The notes under the pieces are model-generated. The model was not told where the DNA came from. It worked only from the letters and a program-made list of their open reading frames with translations, and did not search any database. A DNA stretch of 64,000 nt from Paramecium pentaurelia (Eukaryota; Ciliophora; Oligohymenophorea; Peniculida; Parameciidae), in assembly GCA_905183005.1 (NCBI GenBank), contig CAJJDO010000071.1, positions 5,172 to 69,171 of the forward strand, in the 5' to 3' direction. Position 1 is the first letter of the stretch. Every line of letters begins with the position of its first letter. Both the position numbers and the translations under genes were made by a program. Below, piece by piece: positions 48,761 to 59,913 of the stretch.

Positions 48761-51700
48761 TCATTAATTGCTACCCTAGATTAATACTTATAAAGTATAT
48801 TTATTATTTGCTAGAATTTGAGGAGGAAATAAGTACATAATACTTTTGGTGGATTTAACTAATTTCTTAATTTATCTATGTATTAACAATAAAAGTGATG
48901 TTTAAATTATAATAATAATTATCACACTTATCTCTAAAATGATTTATAATGTTAATTAGGTATTTTTTAATCGAATTTGCATATAATCATCAAATTCTTA
49001 TTTTTTTTTTATTTGATATTCAAAGACAATTTAATAGGCTTCCATAATTTCATCTTATTAATCTTAATCATATAAATGTTAAGACACATAAGATTAAAAT
49101 CCATAATATCCATTCTTCAATTAATTTTACAATAATGAGCAATTACATAAAGAAGTTGTAGAATATTACTAAATTTCTGGGAAATAATCATATTTACTAT
49201 CAAAAGGAAGATCATATAAAACAAAATATTCTGAAGGTGTACATTCATCAATTACATATTGTATAATAGTAGTATTATGGATTAAACTAGTATTATACAT
49301 ATGTTCAGTTTAATTAATAGATAACCAAGTGAGAATTATAGACTATTTCAATTACATCATAGCAAGTTCAGTCTATAGTTAATTAACATCGACTGATTAT
49401 AAATTGACAGAATCTATATAAAGAAATAGAGGTATGTAAAAACCTAAAGAGATGATAGCAAGTACAAAAAAGGTTAAGGCTGCATAAATCTACCAAACTA
49501 ATTTAATTTTTTTGTTTTTTTCTTCATCATATCCCTTATTATTTAAGGTGTAGACAATCTAACGACTAATTGAATCTGATAATTATGTAATCAACATTTA
49601 TATGTTATTGAATAGAAATAATGTTGAATAAAGCTAATTTCTCCATTAAATAATACTAATCAAAATTGTCAAATATATTAATATCCCAATAAGGTTACAA
49701 ATAATAGAAAGTATCAATAATAATTATGACATTTAATCTAATTAGTCTATTCTTTCAATTACATCTCTAGTAGTTTTACTTTTTAAATTCCATAATTATT
49801 ATGCAATTTCTGGATAATTATCAAATAAAAACTAACTATCATCTCCAAATAATGGAACACTTTTAGCTTCTTAAATTGTTCTTAACTTTTCTACCATATA
49901 ATTTTTTAAGAAATATTTTTTATAATAAATAATAGGTATTCCATTTTCTTAGACTTTTATTATTTCTTCATCAAGTTCTTATAAAAATGTATGATAATCA
50001 AGTTAAATATCATTAACATGAATACTTAAATTTTAGTATTATTCAGCTCCTAAAACTTTAAAATTATATGCAAGTTCATAATCTTCATTGTGCCAATCCT
50101 CTAGTTAAATCCCTAATAATACTAAATTGATATCTTAAAATAATATAAGAGGATAAGTTTAATTATTTGAATCCATTTATATTCCAGCTATATTTATTAT
50201 ACTATTAATAACAAATCCAAGTATAAATCCAACATTTATTAATACCAAAAAACATGATACTATTTTGAGAGATAATAATGAACTTAATGAAGATATTTAA
50301 AATTAATGAACTATATTTCTAATAAGTTATTTTTAACTTTATACATTACCATTTCCATGCCAAGTACTAGCTTTATGTTTATTTTTCATTTAATTTTTCA
50401 TCTCTAATAATTCTTTACGTGTTTATCTAGTTTTCACAGTTGCTAAAATAATTTATAATTATTCTTCTATATTTTGATCTTCTGCAGCATTCAACTCAAT
50501 TTCTATAAGTTAATTAGTATTCCTTTTTTATTTACTATATGTATCCAACTCTGATTTGGAACCTTCTAAAGTGTCAAATTTTTATTATTATTCGAATGAT
50601 TTATCCTTACTTAAAGTATTATGATAATCTCTATATTATTCAAATGTAAGTAATAATTTCTCATTTTAAGTTCTAATTGAATCTAAAGATGGAATAAATT
50701 CAGGAAGAATATTTTAATTTTTAGTTTAAACTTAAATTTCTCTTTCTGAATCATCTTCATAAATTAAATTATACTCTCCTTCAGTAAATTCTATAGTATG
50801 AGTTTAATGAAATTTAAAAGTCTTTTTAAATGTTTATATTTTACGAACAGATTCTGCAGATGCCATATATTGAGATTTATTAACTTATTTTAAGATCATA
50901 ATTTATCTTATCATAATGTCTAAAGCAATTATTTTAAAATCCAATTCTTTTAATTAATAAAACGAATTAACCTTTAAACATTAAATAGTAACTGAAGTAT
51001 ACATTTTTTTTTAATGTGTTGCATTAACTAAAAATATATAACATTCATCTGGAGATCCTATAAAGTATCTCATATATCCCAAAATATCAGATCTATAATG
51101 TCTTTTAGGTATTAATAAGAATCCATCAAACTCCTATTCTACCTTATCTTCTAATAAACAAGGTGAAAGGTAACAGTAATTCAAAGAATTAATATCAACA
51201 TCATCCAATTTTAATAGAATTCCAGCTGATCTAGAATATGAATCAAGCTTTCCTTTATCATTTGCTAATAATAAAATACTATCCTTATCTCTTAATTGTA
51301 TAAAACCTATAAACCTTAGAAATTCTAATTATCTATAATCAAATCTTAATAATGCATCCACTTCTAATATATATTTTTCTGATTTTACCAATAAAGTATA
51401 TTAATCCTTATTAACTAATTTCGTTTAACCAGTATTAATCATTTAAGAAATAGCAATTCTATGATATTGTTACAAAATGACAGGAACAATTTATTCTATA
51501 GCACTTCCCTTTATTTATGAACTTACATTAATCATGGAAATGAAATTATTAGAATAATCCTTTATTACAAGGTCTCCTTCATAATCACAGATTACAAAGG
51601 CAGTTTAATTTTAGTTTATGAAAGGAATAGTTGTTTTTTTACGAATATTCTTGAAACCATAGTCTACCTTAATTTAAGAGTAAAAATCATCCTATAATTC

Positions 51701-53326
51701 TCTAACTTCAAGTGATACTCCATTAAGTTAAATAAGTTATTTTATTAATAATTCAAGTTCATCACATTAATTGAAATATTTTTAAGTAGAATTATGTAAT
51801 AGATATGGTACTGGATTTTAATAATTTCTTTTCAAAAGTTCTAAAATAAATATTTTACCTTCAATTACTTTACAAATTTTTGTTTGAATATTTTCTAATA
51901 ATTTAAAATATTACAAAGATAAAGAAAGATCAAAATTCAAATTAATAATTCCACCTATGTATTATTGTAATTTTTAAGTAACCAAAGTACATGTTGCCCA
52001 TCTCTCTAAAAATTGAGGATGATATTTATGATAATATATCTTTAAATATTAAAATCTTAATTTTGCTTAAAATAATCTTTGTTAAAAGTTTTAACTTTCA
52101 TACAGACTTAATTTTAATATTAAAGTTTCCCCCATAGCAGTATATCTTACATGTTTGATATAATTATCAAGGAATAACAACATCAATTCCTTAAAACTCA
52201 TTTAAATATCTTATTCTGCTACTGCATAATTTATTTATTGTTAAATCTCTTTAATATCTAGTTATAATTATGTTGTTATTTTAACACTTTCATGAAAATT
52301 TCTATTTTAACAAAAACACTTCAGATTTTAACACATATTCATATGATTACAAAATATACTCAACATTAAAACCCTATTAAATGGTTTCTTGTAATCTATG
52401 ATTTCAAAATAATACTCTATATAACATTCTATCAGATTGTCAATCTCTCTAAATTTATCAAGACATATATATTAGAAAAACATATTTGTTCTGTATATTA
52501 AATTCATAAATCTATTGTCCCAAAGGATGAAATGAATTTATATCATAAATGGAAGTGAAAATAAAGATAAATATAAGATTTCATCGCCTTAATAATAAAA
52601 TAGAAATAACTCTAATGGAAATCTCATAAAAGAACAAAGCACAACCAATTTCTATGTTTTCATATTTAAATATTGCATATGAGGTTTCACATAGTACAAT
52701 ATACCAAAATAAAGGTCGAAAATCAACTATATTCCTAAATATAGATATGATAGGTATAAACTATTTATTTGAAAACCTGCAAATAATGCTAATACTGAAT
52801 AACAAAATGGAAGCAAACTCCTTTCAAAATAAGATTTAATTAATTTTTGGGTTGTATTTTATGAAAATGTATACAAGCTGGTTAATTGAGAATTTCCAAT
52901 TGCTAATATAATATTTATTATTCCCAATATTAAGTTAGTATTATCAGTTAGTAAACAATGACCACTATTTTAAATAATTACCAATTGCCATATATTTGGA
53001 TAAGCATCCCAAAGTATATCAAGAATCTTCTTTGAATATTTCTAGTTTCCTCCAAACAATACAGTTAAAAGAAAGGTTAATGAAAAAATTATTGTTATGC
53101 TTTAAATGATAACTTACTCAATATTGAATAGTATTGAAATAGTTGGTAAACTGAAATAATAAAATATTTTAAAATGCAGGTCTTCTCTTTATTCTCCTAA
53201 AATTTATATAGCAATAAATATCCATATAAGAGTATAAAAAAATTATCCTAAAATAATAAGGTTTTAATAGAGAGTATTACGAATTTTCTAATTTTGTTTT
53301 ATTATTTGATCTTAGAATTTATTCAT
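48761..53326 (-). CDS. large multi-pass membrane protein, TmcB-like layout (1521 aa)
   Basis: A single exon of 1522 codons runs from MNKFQDQIIKQNQKIRNTLY to TLQVLIQGSNQ. The first 350 residues hold about ten hydrophobic segments (for example LIWIFIAIQIL, FYYFSLPTISILF, SLTFLLTVLFG). A long cytoplasmic middle contains QFLERWATCTLVTQKLQQYI and a weakly PAS-like stretch (FVICDYEGDLVIKDYSNNFI). Two helices close to the C-terminus frame an outside loop (FFVLAIISLGFYIPLFLYID...LEISVIIIIIIQTSLLL). The arrangement resembles the PAS-containing protein at 59914-64000, and ciliate relatives of Dictyostelium tiny macrocysts protein B. Function unknown; probably a membrane sensor or channel-like protein. 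No introns, unlike most neighbours. Confidence 0.72.
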
Positions 53327-53742
53327 TTATTAAATATTTTATCTAGTATTTGTTTATGTGAAGATCATATTTTTTTGATTAAATATCAATTAAAAAGGTC
53401 AAGTGTTTATTAAATTTGAAAATAAAATTGGAGTTGATAAATTTTGTTCAAATTTTGAATAAACTCTAATTACAAATGTATATAATATAATATTAAAAAA
53501 TAATATTTCATATAGTTATAATATTAAGGGTTTGCATTTAATTTCATAAGTTACAAAATAGATAGATTCAATTTGGATGTAACAACATTATAATTTAATA
53601 AATTAAGTGAAATTTATATAGATTCCTTAGCAATACATTTGAAAATTAGTATAAGACTGAGAAATTGATAAATTAATATCAGCTTAAATTAAATTAAAAA
53701 ATTATGCTATTATACAAATATATATAAAATAGTCAAGCATTT
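53327..53742. other. intergenic, nothing recognised
   Basis: AT-rich spacer between two minus-strand genes; no supported feature. Confidence 0.5.
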
Positions 53743-54003
53743 TCAAATAATTTTCACAAAATATTGCATTAATGATTATTGTTAATCAGTTAATAATCTT
53801 AAACATTTTCTTTTACATTCATTTTATTCATTACATTGTTTATCACAAATTTAAAATTCTTTTGTTAAATTATTTTATTCAGTCTTATATTTTAAGTATT
53901 CATTAGTGCAAGAATTGTAATATTCTAAATCTGTATTTGATTTCATTTGCAATTCACAAATAGAGATAGCTCTTAAAAAGAGATCAGATTAATTAAATTC
54001 CAT
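53743..54003 (-). CDS. six-cysteine mini-protein (86 aa)
   Basis: A single exon runs from MEFNQSDLFLRAISICELQM to QYFVKII and TGA at 53743. It has six cysteines: C16, C32, C53, C57, C63 and C67, in the pattern C-x15-C ... C-x3-C-x5-C-x3-C. Codon choice and hydrophilic/helical composition look real. Small helical proteins with paired cysteines are typical of the mitochondrial intermembrane space (Tim9/10 or CX9C types); here C53/C63 and C57/C67 are each nine residues apart, but the layout is not a standard match. No signal peptide is seen. The assignment to that class is only a suggestion. Confidence 0.6.
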
Positions 54004-54405
54004 TAATTAATTTATAATGTTTGTAATTAAAATTATTGTATGAGTTTTCAAGCAATATAATTTAAATTATAATCATAAAGTTCATTACCTTAAATTTCAT
54101 TAAAATAAAGTATTATAAATCTAATATAATATATATTATATATATATATACATATGACTTAATGGCTAATCTTTAAATTCATTATTGAAGTAAGTTTAGA
54201 TATAATTAAAATTAGATTTTCTTTGATATATTAATTTATTAATAAATATTTATGTTTTTAATAGATAAATTCAATCTAACAATTTATTTATATTAAATAT
54301 AATTATATAAATGATATAAATTTTTAAGGATATTGAAAAAATGAATATAATTCGAGAGTAAAATTTCTTACAATATATACTGAAGATCCATATTATATAT
54401 TCATT
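54004..54405. other. intergenic, nothing recognised
   Basis: AT-rich spacer with a (TA)n stretch near 54130-54150. No supported gene. Confidence 0.5.
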
Positions 54406-55303
54406 TCAATCAGTTTAAGTGCCTTATTATCCTTCTTCTTCTTATTCATTTTTCTATGGTTCTTCCTACTGTTCCTTTTGTTCTTCTTATGTTTTTTCCT
54501 ATATATATTATAAATATAATCATACATGATTTCCTTATTCACAAATTATTGATTAGCCACCTAAATATGTTTTATCAAATTCTTCAGGAGCTAATCTAGT
54601 TGCTGCCATTAATTTCTATTTAACATCTTATTCTCTTTGTTATGTAGCTTGTAAATTTTTTAATAAATTAATTTCTTATGCTTCTAATTATTTAATTTAG
54701 TATTCATATCTTTCATTTTCAATAAGAATCTTTTATTTTTCAAGTTCTTATAAAGATCTAACTTTTTATTATTTCTCAAATAATTTCTCTAGAATCTTAA
54801 CTTAAGAAAACTTCTCATCTTCTTTAATCAAAGCAGCTCTTAATTTTAGATTTTAAGCTTTTTTATTTTAATCCTCACTAGTTCTCATTAATTCATATTT
54901 AATTGATTTTTTCATCAATTAAGCATCATTATGTTTCATCTCCTTTACATCTTGTTTCATTTTAATAAGATTCATTCTATCATATTATGTTTATTAATAT
55001 CTTAATGGATCTACAGTAGATTATTATTACATTTTCTACTCTTTCTAAACAATTTTATAAGAAATAAACAATTACCTTAATCTTCTAAGCAAGACGAGAA
55101 GCATAAACATCTAAAGCCAATTACTCTGCCATTTAAACTTTTTTGGACAGTTTCTAATTCTCTTTAGTAATTTATTTGATTCTGTTTTCAACATTTTACT
55201 ATTCCAATTCAAGATGCTTTTAACGTCTCTTGGCTTCATTTAAACTTAAATCTTCTTGAGATTTCATTTATATTGATGAACTTGGATTTAATTTAGGTAG
55301 CAT
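54406..55303 (-). CDS. coiled-coil protein (279 aa)
   Basis: Introns of 31 and 27 nt leave 840 bases, 279 aa, from MLPKLNPSSSIQMKSQEDLS to QGTQTD. Almost the whole protein is helical and rich in K, E and Q: NEAKRRQKHLELEQQNVENR, MNLIKMKQDVKEMKHND, LEKLFEKQQKVRSLQELEKQ. A short conserved-looking segment (APEEFDKTYLGGQSIICEQG) is followed by an acidic Q/E tail. Such proteins in ciliates are often cytoskeletal or axonemal, but I recognise no specific family. It begins 35 bp downstream of the pseudokinase stop on the same strand. Confidence 0.75.
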
Positions 55304-55338
55304 TATCTAATAATTTATATAATATATATATATATAAT

Positions 55339-55627
55339 TCAGGTAAAGTTTTCTCTTAATGCTTATGATTATGCAATAACTTTTCTTATTCTCTCCTCAA
55401 TTGATTCAGCTTAAAATTAAGGTTTTTATTGATTGTATTATTAAATTAAAGTTTTTGAGTTGTCAATTTCTTGTTTTAATCTAGTAATGTTTTGTTCATT
55501 AGAAACACCATGAATTTAATTTTCAATATTACCAAGAACATTCTACCTTTATTAATATTAAGGTTATGGTTATTAATAATATTATTGTTATTAATATTAT
55601 GGATTATATTAAGGTTACTAAACAAAC

Positions 55628-55702
<75 letters not shown>

Positions 55703-55778
55703 GCCATCAATTATTATTATTAAGATATCATTTATTATTATTGAGCCATTATTTATTATTACTGTGGCATTGCTTATG

Positions 55779-55816
<38 letters not shown>

Positions 55817-57238
55817 GGAATCATTTATTATGGTTTCTATTATTAAGGTTATTGCACTAAAAATTATAATAATATAATAAAATACCCATTCTTGAAGCTG
55901 ATTGTGATTTCTCTTAGTATTCAACTCTACCATCAGGATAAACTAATTTCTTAATAATTTTGGTAGGAACTCTTTCTCTAGAAATACCACCTTACATAGT
56001 TTGATTCATATCAGGTTAAGTCATCATAAAATCTTAGGATGGTCTTGATTGATGATAATTTTATCTTGGTTGTTATGTCTAAGTATATTGCTATGATTAT
56101 TATTGATATTATGTTTATTGAGTATTATATTATTATTATTATTATTAAATTGTCTATTATTATTATTAAAAGTATTAAGTATTGACTTAAGTTTGTTGTA
56201 ATTATGGTAGTTATTATTATTAAAAGTTTGATTATTCAACTTATTAATGTAAATATTATATAGGTTATTGTTAATATTATAATTGAGATTATTAAGCCTA
56301 TTGATATGTTAGTTACTACTACTATTACTAGGGTTATTAATATAATAACTATTATTATTACTATTATTATTATTGTTAACATAATTATTATTAATATAAT
56401 TATTATTACTGAAGTAATTGTTAATATTACTATTGTTAAACAACCTATTAATCTTATTCATTTGTAGTTCTTTATTATTCAAGTAGATAATTAAATAGAT
56501 TTACTGGATCTAATCTCTCATTTGGATTGAAATTAAGCATAAGAGCTATATTCTCAGCATATTGTAAATTGTAAATTTAAGCTACTTCGTTAATTCTATC
56601 TTAGATCAATCTAAATTATAAGCCATTCTAATAGAGATTGTCATTTTGTTTAAGAGTACTTGCTTCTAACATAACCATACCCAAACACCAAACATCACCT
56701 TTACTCAATTACAACTCAGATAATGGTTGTGTTGGGTTTTGTAATATTTCAGGTGCAAGATATTTCAATTTTCCTGATAATAATTATTGAATAGAAGCTC
56801 CTCTTCCATTAATTAAATTTGAATCCAAAACTTTGAAACTTGAACTGTTTGAATCGAAAAAGATTTCTGTTGTGCATATATCTAATTGATAAATCATTTA
56901 TATTTACCTCCATGTGACAATCCCTTTTCTTATAAGAAACTCAATGCACTGCTTATACCTAAAAGCAATGCCTATAAGTCTTCTTCAGGAAAGTACTTTT
57001 TTGTTCCATATCGTTCCTAAAGTAGAGATGTTAAAGTGATTTGACAGTATTCAAAAAAATATCTATACTAATCACCTTCAGGTTGTCCTCCCAATGTTTA
57101 CAAGAGATGAGGATGTTGCAATCCAATTCTCCATTCATTCTACTATACTTTATTGATTTAAGTTGGTTCGGGTGCCTTCTTTTAAACTGGTCTTAAGAAA
57201 TCAATCTTATCATTTGGAGCTGATGGTTCGTTGCCCAT
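55339..57238 (-). CDS. pseudokinase with N-myristoylation signal and long polyglutamine tail (614 aa)
   Basis: Introns of 26 and 29 nt leave 1845 bases, 614 aa. The start MGNEPSAPNDKIDFLRP has a myristoylation-type glycine. The kinase fold is cut: there is no glycine loop or VAIK lysine before the alphaC/hinge-like LQHPHLLQTLGGQPEG...YFFEYC. The catalytic loop is SHGDICTTEIFF instead of HRDLKPEN, and DFG is DSN. The structural motifs LAPEIL and KGDVWCLGM and the C-lobe NPNERLDP remain. ATP binding and phosphotransfer are therefore unlikely. From about residue 300 a very Q-rich region follows, including a run of about 23 glutamines coded by TAA. The end is helical (NITRLKQEIDNSKTLIQQYN...RIRKVIAQSQALRENFT). 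Confidence 0.85.
55628..55701. repeat. (ATT)n microsatellite coding for polyglutamine
   Basis: An almost pure ATT run, TAA on the minus strand, lies inside the pseudokinase gene; a second shorter run is at about 55779-55814. In the standard code this would be consecutive stops; in this genome it reads as glutamine. Confidence 0.9.
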
Positions 57239-57499
57239 TTATTTTTTAACGATTTTTTTAATTATATTTAGAATTCAAAGGATATTAACATAAATATGAT
57301 ATTTTTATTATGTATTATTGACAAAGTAATAACATTTCATATTAATAAACATGCAAATTTTGTTGATAAAGTAAGAACTGCATTAATTATTATTAAAAAT
57401 TCAGAAATCTCAATATTTCATATATATTTAATGTATTCTATAAACTATATCAGTATTTTCCAATAAATTATTATTTCAATATAAAGAAATCATTTTCTG
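57239..57499. promoter_or_regulatory. shared 5' region of two divergent genes
   Basis: This 261-bp AT-rich stretch separates the start of the minus-strand pseudokinase (57238) from the plus-strand start at 57500, so both promoters must lie here. I see no specific motif. Confidence 0.4.
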
Positions 57500-58114
57500 A
57501 TGAAGATTGACAACTCCTAGTTGATTAAGGTTAATTAACAAATTTAAAATATTGTTTTAAAATTTCATGTAATTAGATTGCATGTATCATTGAAGTTGGA
57601 ATACCTTAAAGAGGAATATTAAATGAAAAATATCTATTTGCTTATAAGTGATATTTTGATTTTTTATAAAATATAGATAACTAAGTGATATTTAATGCTC
57701 ATTAAAATTTACTTAAAGGATAGTTTTGTGGATATTTAGTTAGGGCTGTAACGAAAACCCATCTTCCAGATTTATAAGGATATCCATTAATTCTACATTG
57801 TTTGGAATAGAATTTATATTCTAAAAATTCTATTTGACTATATATATTGGTAAGAATTTAGAATAAATATTGAAAAATGAAAATGATTGTATATAAAAAA
57901 GATTGCTGAATATCATAAAGGAGAATGGAATGTATTTGAATATGTAATTATGAATCAACTTGACTCTAGTAATTATTAAATTAACAATATTAAATGTGAA
58001 TACTCAGAAAGAGTTAATTAGAATCTATCTTTTATACCATCTTATTAAATAGTAAATAAATATATTAGAGTAATTGATAGCGAGATACTTGTATTCATTG
58101 AATCATTTTTATGA
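57500..58114 (+). CDS. unidentified protein; frame unresolved near 57838
   Basis: From ATG 57500 (MKIDNSQLIKVNQQIQNIVL) the frame runs through one 29-nt intron (about 57628-57656, GTGATA...TATAG) to FCGYLVRAVTKTHLPDLQGY and LILHCLEQNLYSKNSI, then TGA at 57835. That gives exactly 309 bases, 102 aa. A second coding-like block (57890-58114: KKIAEYHKGEWNVFEYVIMN ... DSEILVFIESFL) lies in a frame shifted by one and has no start of its own. The two are probably parts of one gene with an intron I could not find or a sequence error. No domain recognised. Confidence 0.55.
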
Positions 58115-58425
58115 ATTGGATTCAATCATAATGTAATTGTCAAATTAGTAAAATGGAAGCTTTAGGCTATTTAATAAATTTGTTGATCTTAAGTATTTTA
58201 TTCAAAGTTCAATATATAAAATAATAATTAAAGTTGAAATTTGATTCCATTTAAAATTAGGAAACCATAATTTACTTTTTAGATATGAATACTTTGAGAG
58301 ATGAGATTAACTAAATTTGTAAATAGAAGAGAGGGTAGTAATCATTAAGATAATTGGATAAGAATCAATAAAGTGTTTTAAACATGTAGGGTTAAATTGG
58401 TCATATCAGAATTGAATATTAATAA
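58115..58425. other. intergenic, nothing recognised
   Basis: AT-rich spacer before the GH5-like gene; no supported feature. Confidence 0.45.
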
Positions 58426-59788
58426 ATGATAATTATTTTTAATTACCTAATCTCAATTGTGCTATGTGAATTTCAAAATGGGTATTATGTAGATAAGAAT
58501 GAGACAATAAAAATATTTCATGGACTCAATCTAAATGATTATCCATTACCAAAAATAAGTGAAGATGATTTTATTGCACTTTCAAAAATTGGATTCAATC
58601 TTATTAGAGTTTCTGTTTTTTTTGATCAATTAATCCCTTATTAGCCAACATCATTAAAGAATATTACTTATAATTCTTCATACTTAAGTGATTTAGATAA
58701 TATTGTATAATTAGCAAAGAAGAATAATTTTTATGTTATTTTGGTTGCAGATCAAGTTTTATTAAATAAATAATTTTGTGGATATGGATTTCCAGATTGG
58801 GCAATTCAAAGATCAAACTTTCCAGTTCCTTATGATAATTATGGGAAAATAAAATTTGATCTGTATCCGAATAAAGATTAATGTTCAACAAATTTTGAAT
58901 CTTTTATTAAAACTGATGATGTTGGAAATAGTTTTGAAAATCTGTACAAGAATGTAAACAATTTAACTGAATATTTTGGATTATTTTGGTAAAAGTTAGC
59001 TGATAAATTGAAGAATTAAGAGAATGTAATAGGATATGATATTCTAAATAATCCATAATGTGGTAATTATTATAGGACATATTATTAATGTATATGGCCA
59101 GGATGGAATAATAGATAATTGATAATGCCATTCTATTAGAAAGTAAATTAATATATAAGGGAAGTGGAGAAAACTAAAATTGTATTTTATTAGACTCAAG
59201 ACACAGATTTTATAGGATCAGGATTTGATGATAATATAAATGGAAATGAATATAGAAAGAGAGAATCTTACAGTTATAGAATTACTTATAAATCAGAATA
59301 CTTTAAAGAACTTGCAACAAATTTGAATTATTATTCAATGTGGTTAGAATATCATGTTGGTAAACATGCTTAAGTTCTATCATTTTTATCTGAATTTAGT
59401 GGCACTGATGAATATTTATTAAATAGATTACTTAATTATGCAGATTATTTCCAATCTTCTTGGTAAGAAATTATTTTATTTAAGGACATATAAGGGAAGT
59501 ATATAATAAGCATTGAAATTGGAAGCATTAAATAGACCATATGCTTAATCAATATGTGCCGAATAAGTTTTCCATCATTAATATGATTCAATTAATCAAG
59601 TATTCAAATTGCAATTCAAATTAAAAAATGAATGTTCTACATATTTGTTTATACCATTTGATTATGGATATTAATGTTAAAATTGCATATTGAGAATGTT
59701 CAGCGAAAGAGTCTTTGAAATCAAATTGACAAAAAATACATAATCATAATAGTAAATTAATCTAATAGTATGGAAGAAAAAAGTTTGA
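58426..59788 (+). CDS. secreted GH5 endoglycoceramidase-like protein, acid/base residue altered (446 aa)
   Basis: One 22-nt intron (59463-59484, ending AAG) leaves 1341 bases, 446 aa. The start MIIIFNYLISIVLCEFQNG is a signal peptide. The TIM-barrel landmarks follow: HGLNLNDYPLPKISEDDFIA, GFNLIRVSVFFDQLIP, FGLFWQKLADKLKNQENVIG, YDILNNPQCGNYY, and FLSEFSGTD, which carries the nucleophile glutamate (59392-59394). The C-terminal LNRPYAQSICAEQVFHHQYD and a beta-rich tail match endoglycoceramidases, which cut glycan from glycosphingolipids. The usual NEP motif is NNP here (59047-59055), so the acid/base glutamate is an asparagine. Unless another residue substitutes, activity should be weak or absent. 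Confidence 0.87.
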
Positions 59789-59913
59789 TTTTTATTAATA
59801 TATATATATATATATGAGATTTGATCATTATATTATGATATTAGTTTTAATAAAATTAATATATATTATTATTATTATTAATATATATATATATAAATCA
59901 TAAATAATATAAA
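59789..59913. other. short spacer with (TA)n and (TTA)n runs
   Basis: Low-complexity AT repeats (59801-59815, 59861-59895) precede the next start; nothing else is seen. Confidence 0.5.

Noticed and set aside
55492..55933. Poly-leucine and poly-isoleucine frames across the ATT run on both strands.
   Set aside because: They are other-frame readings of the (ATT)n tract; the minus-strand TAA reading is in frame with the pseudokinase.
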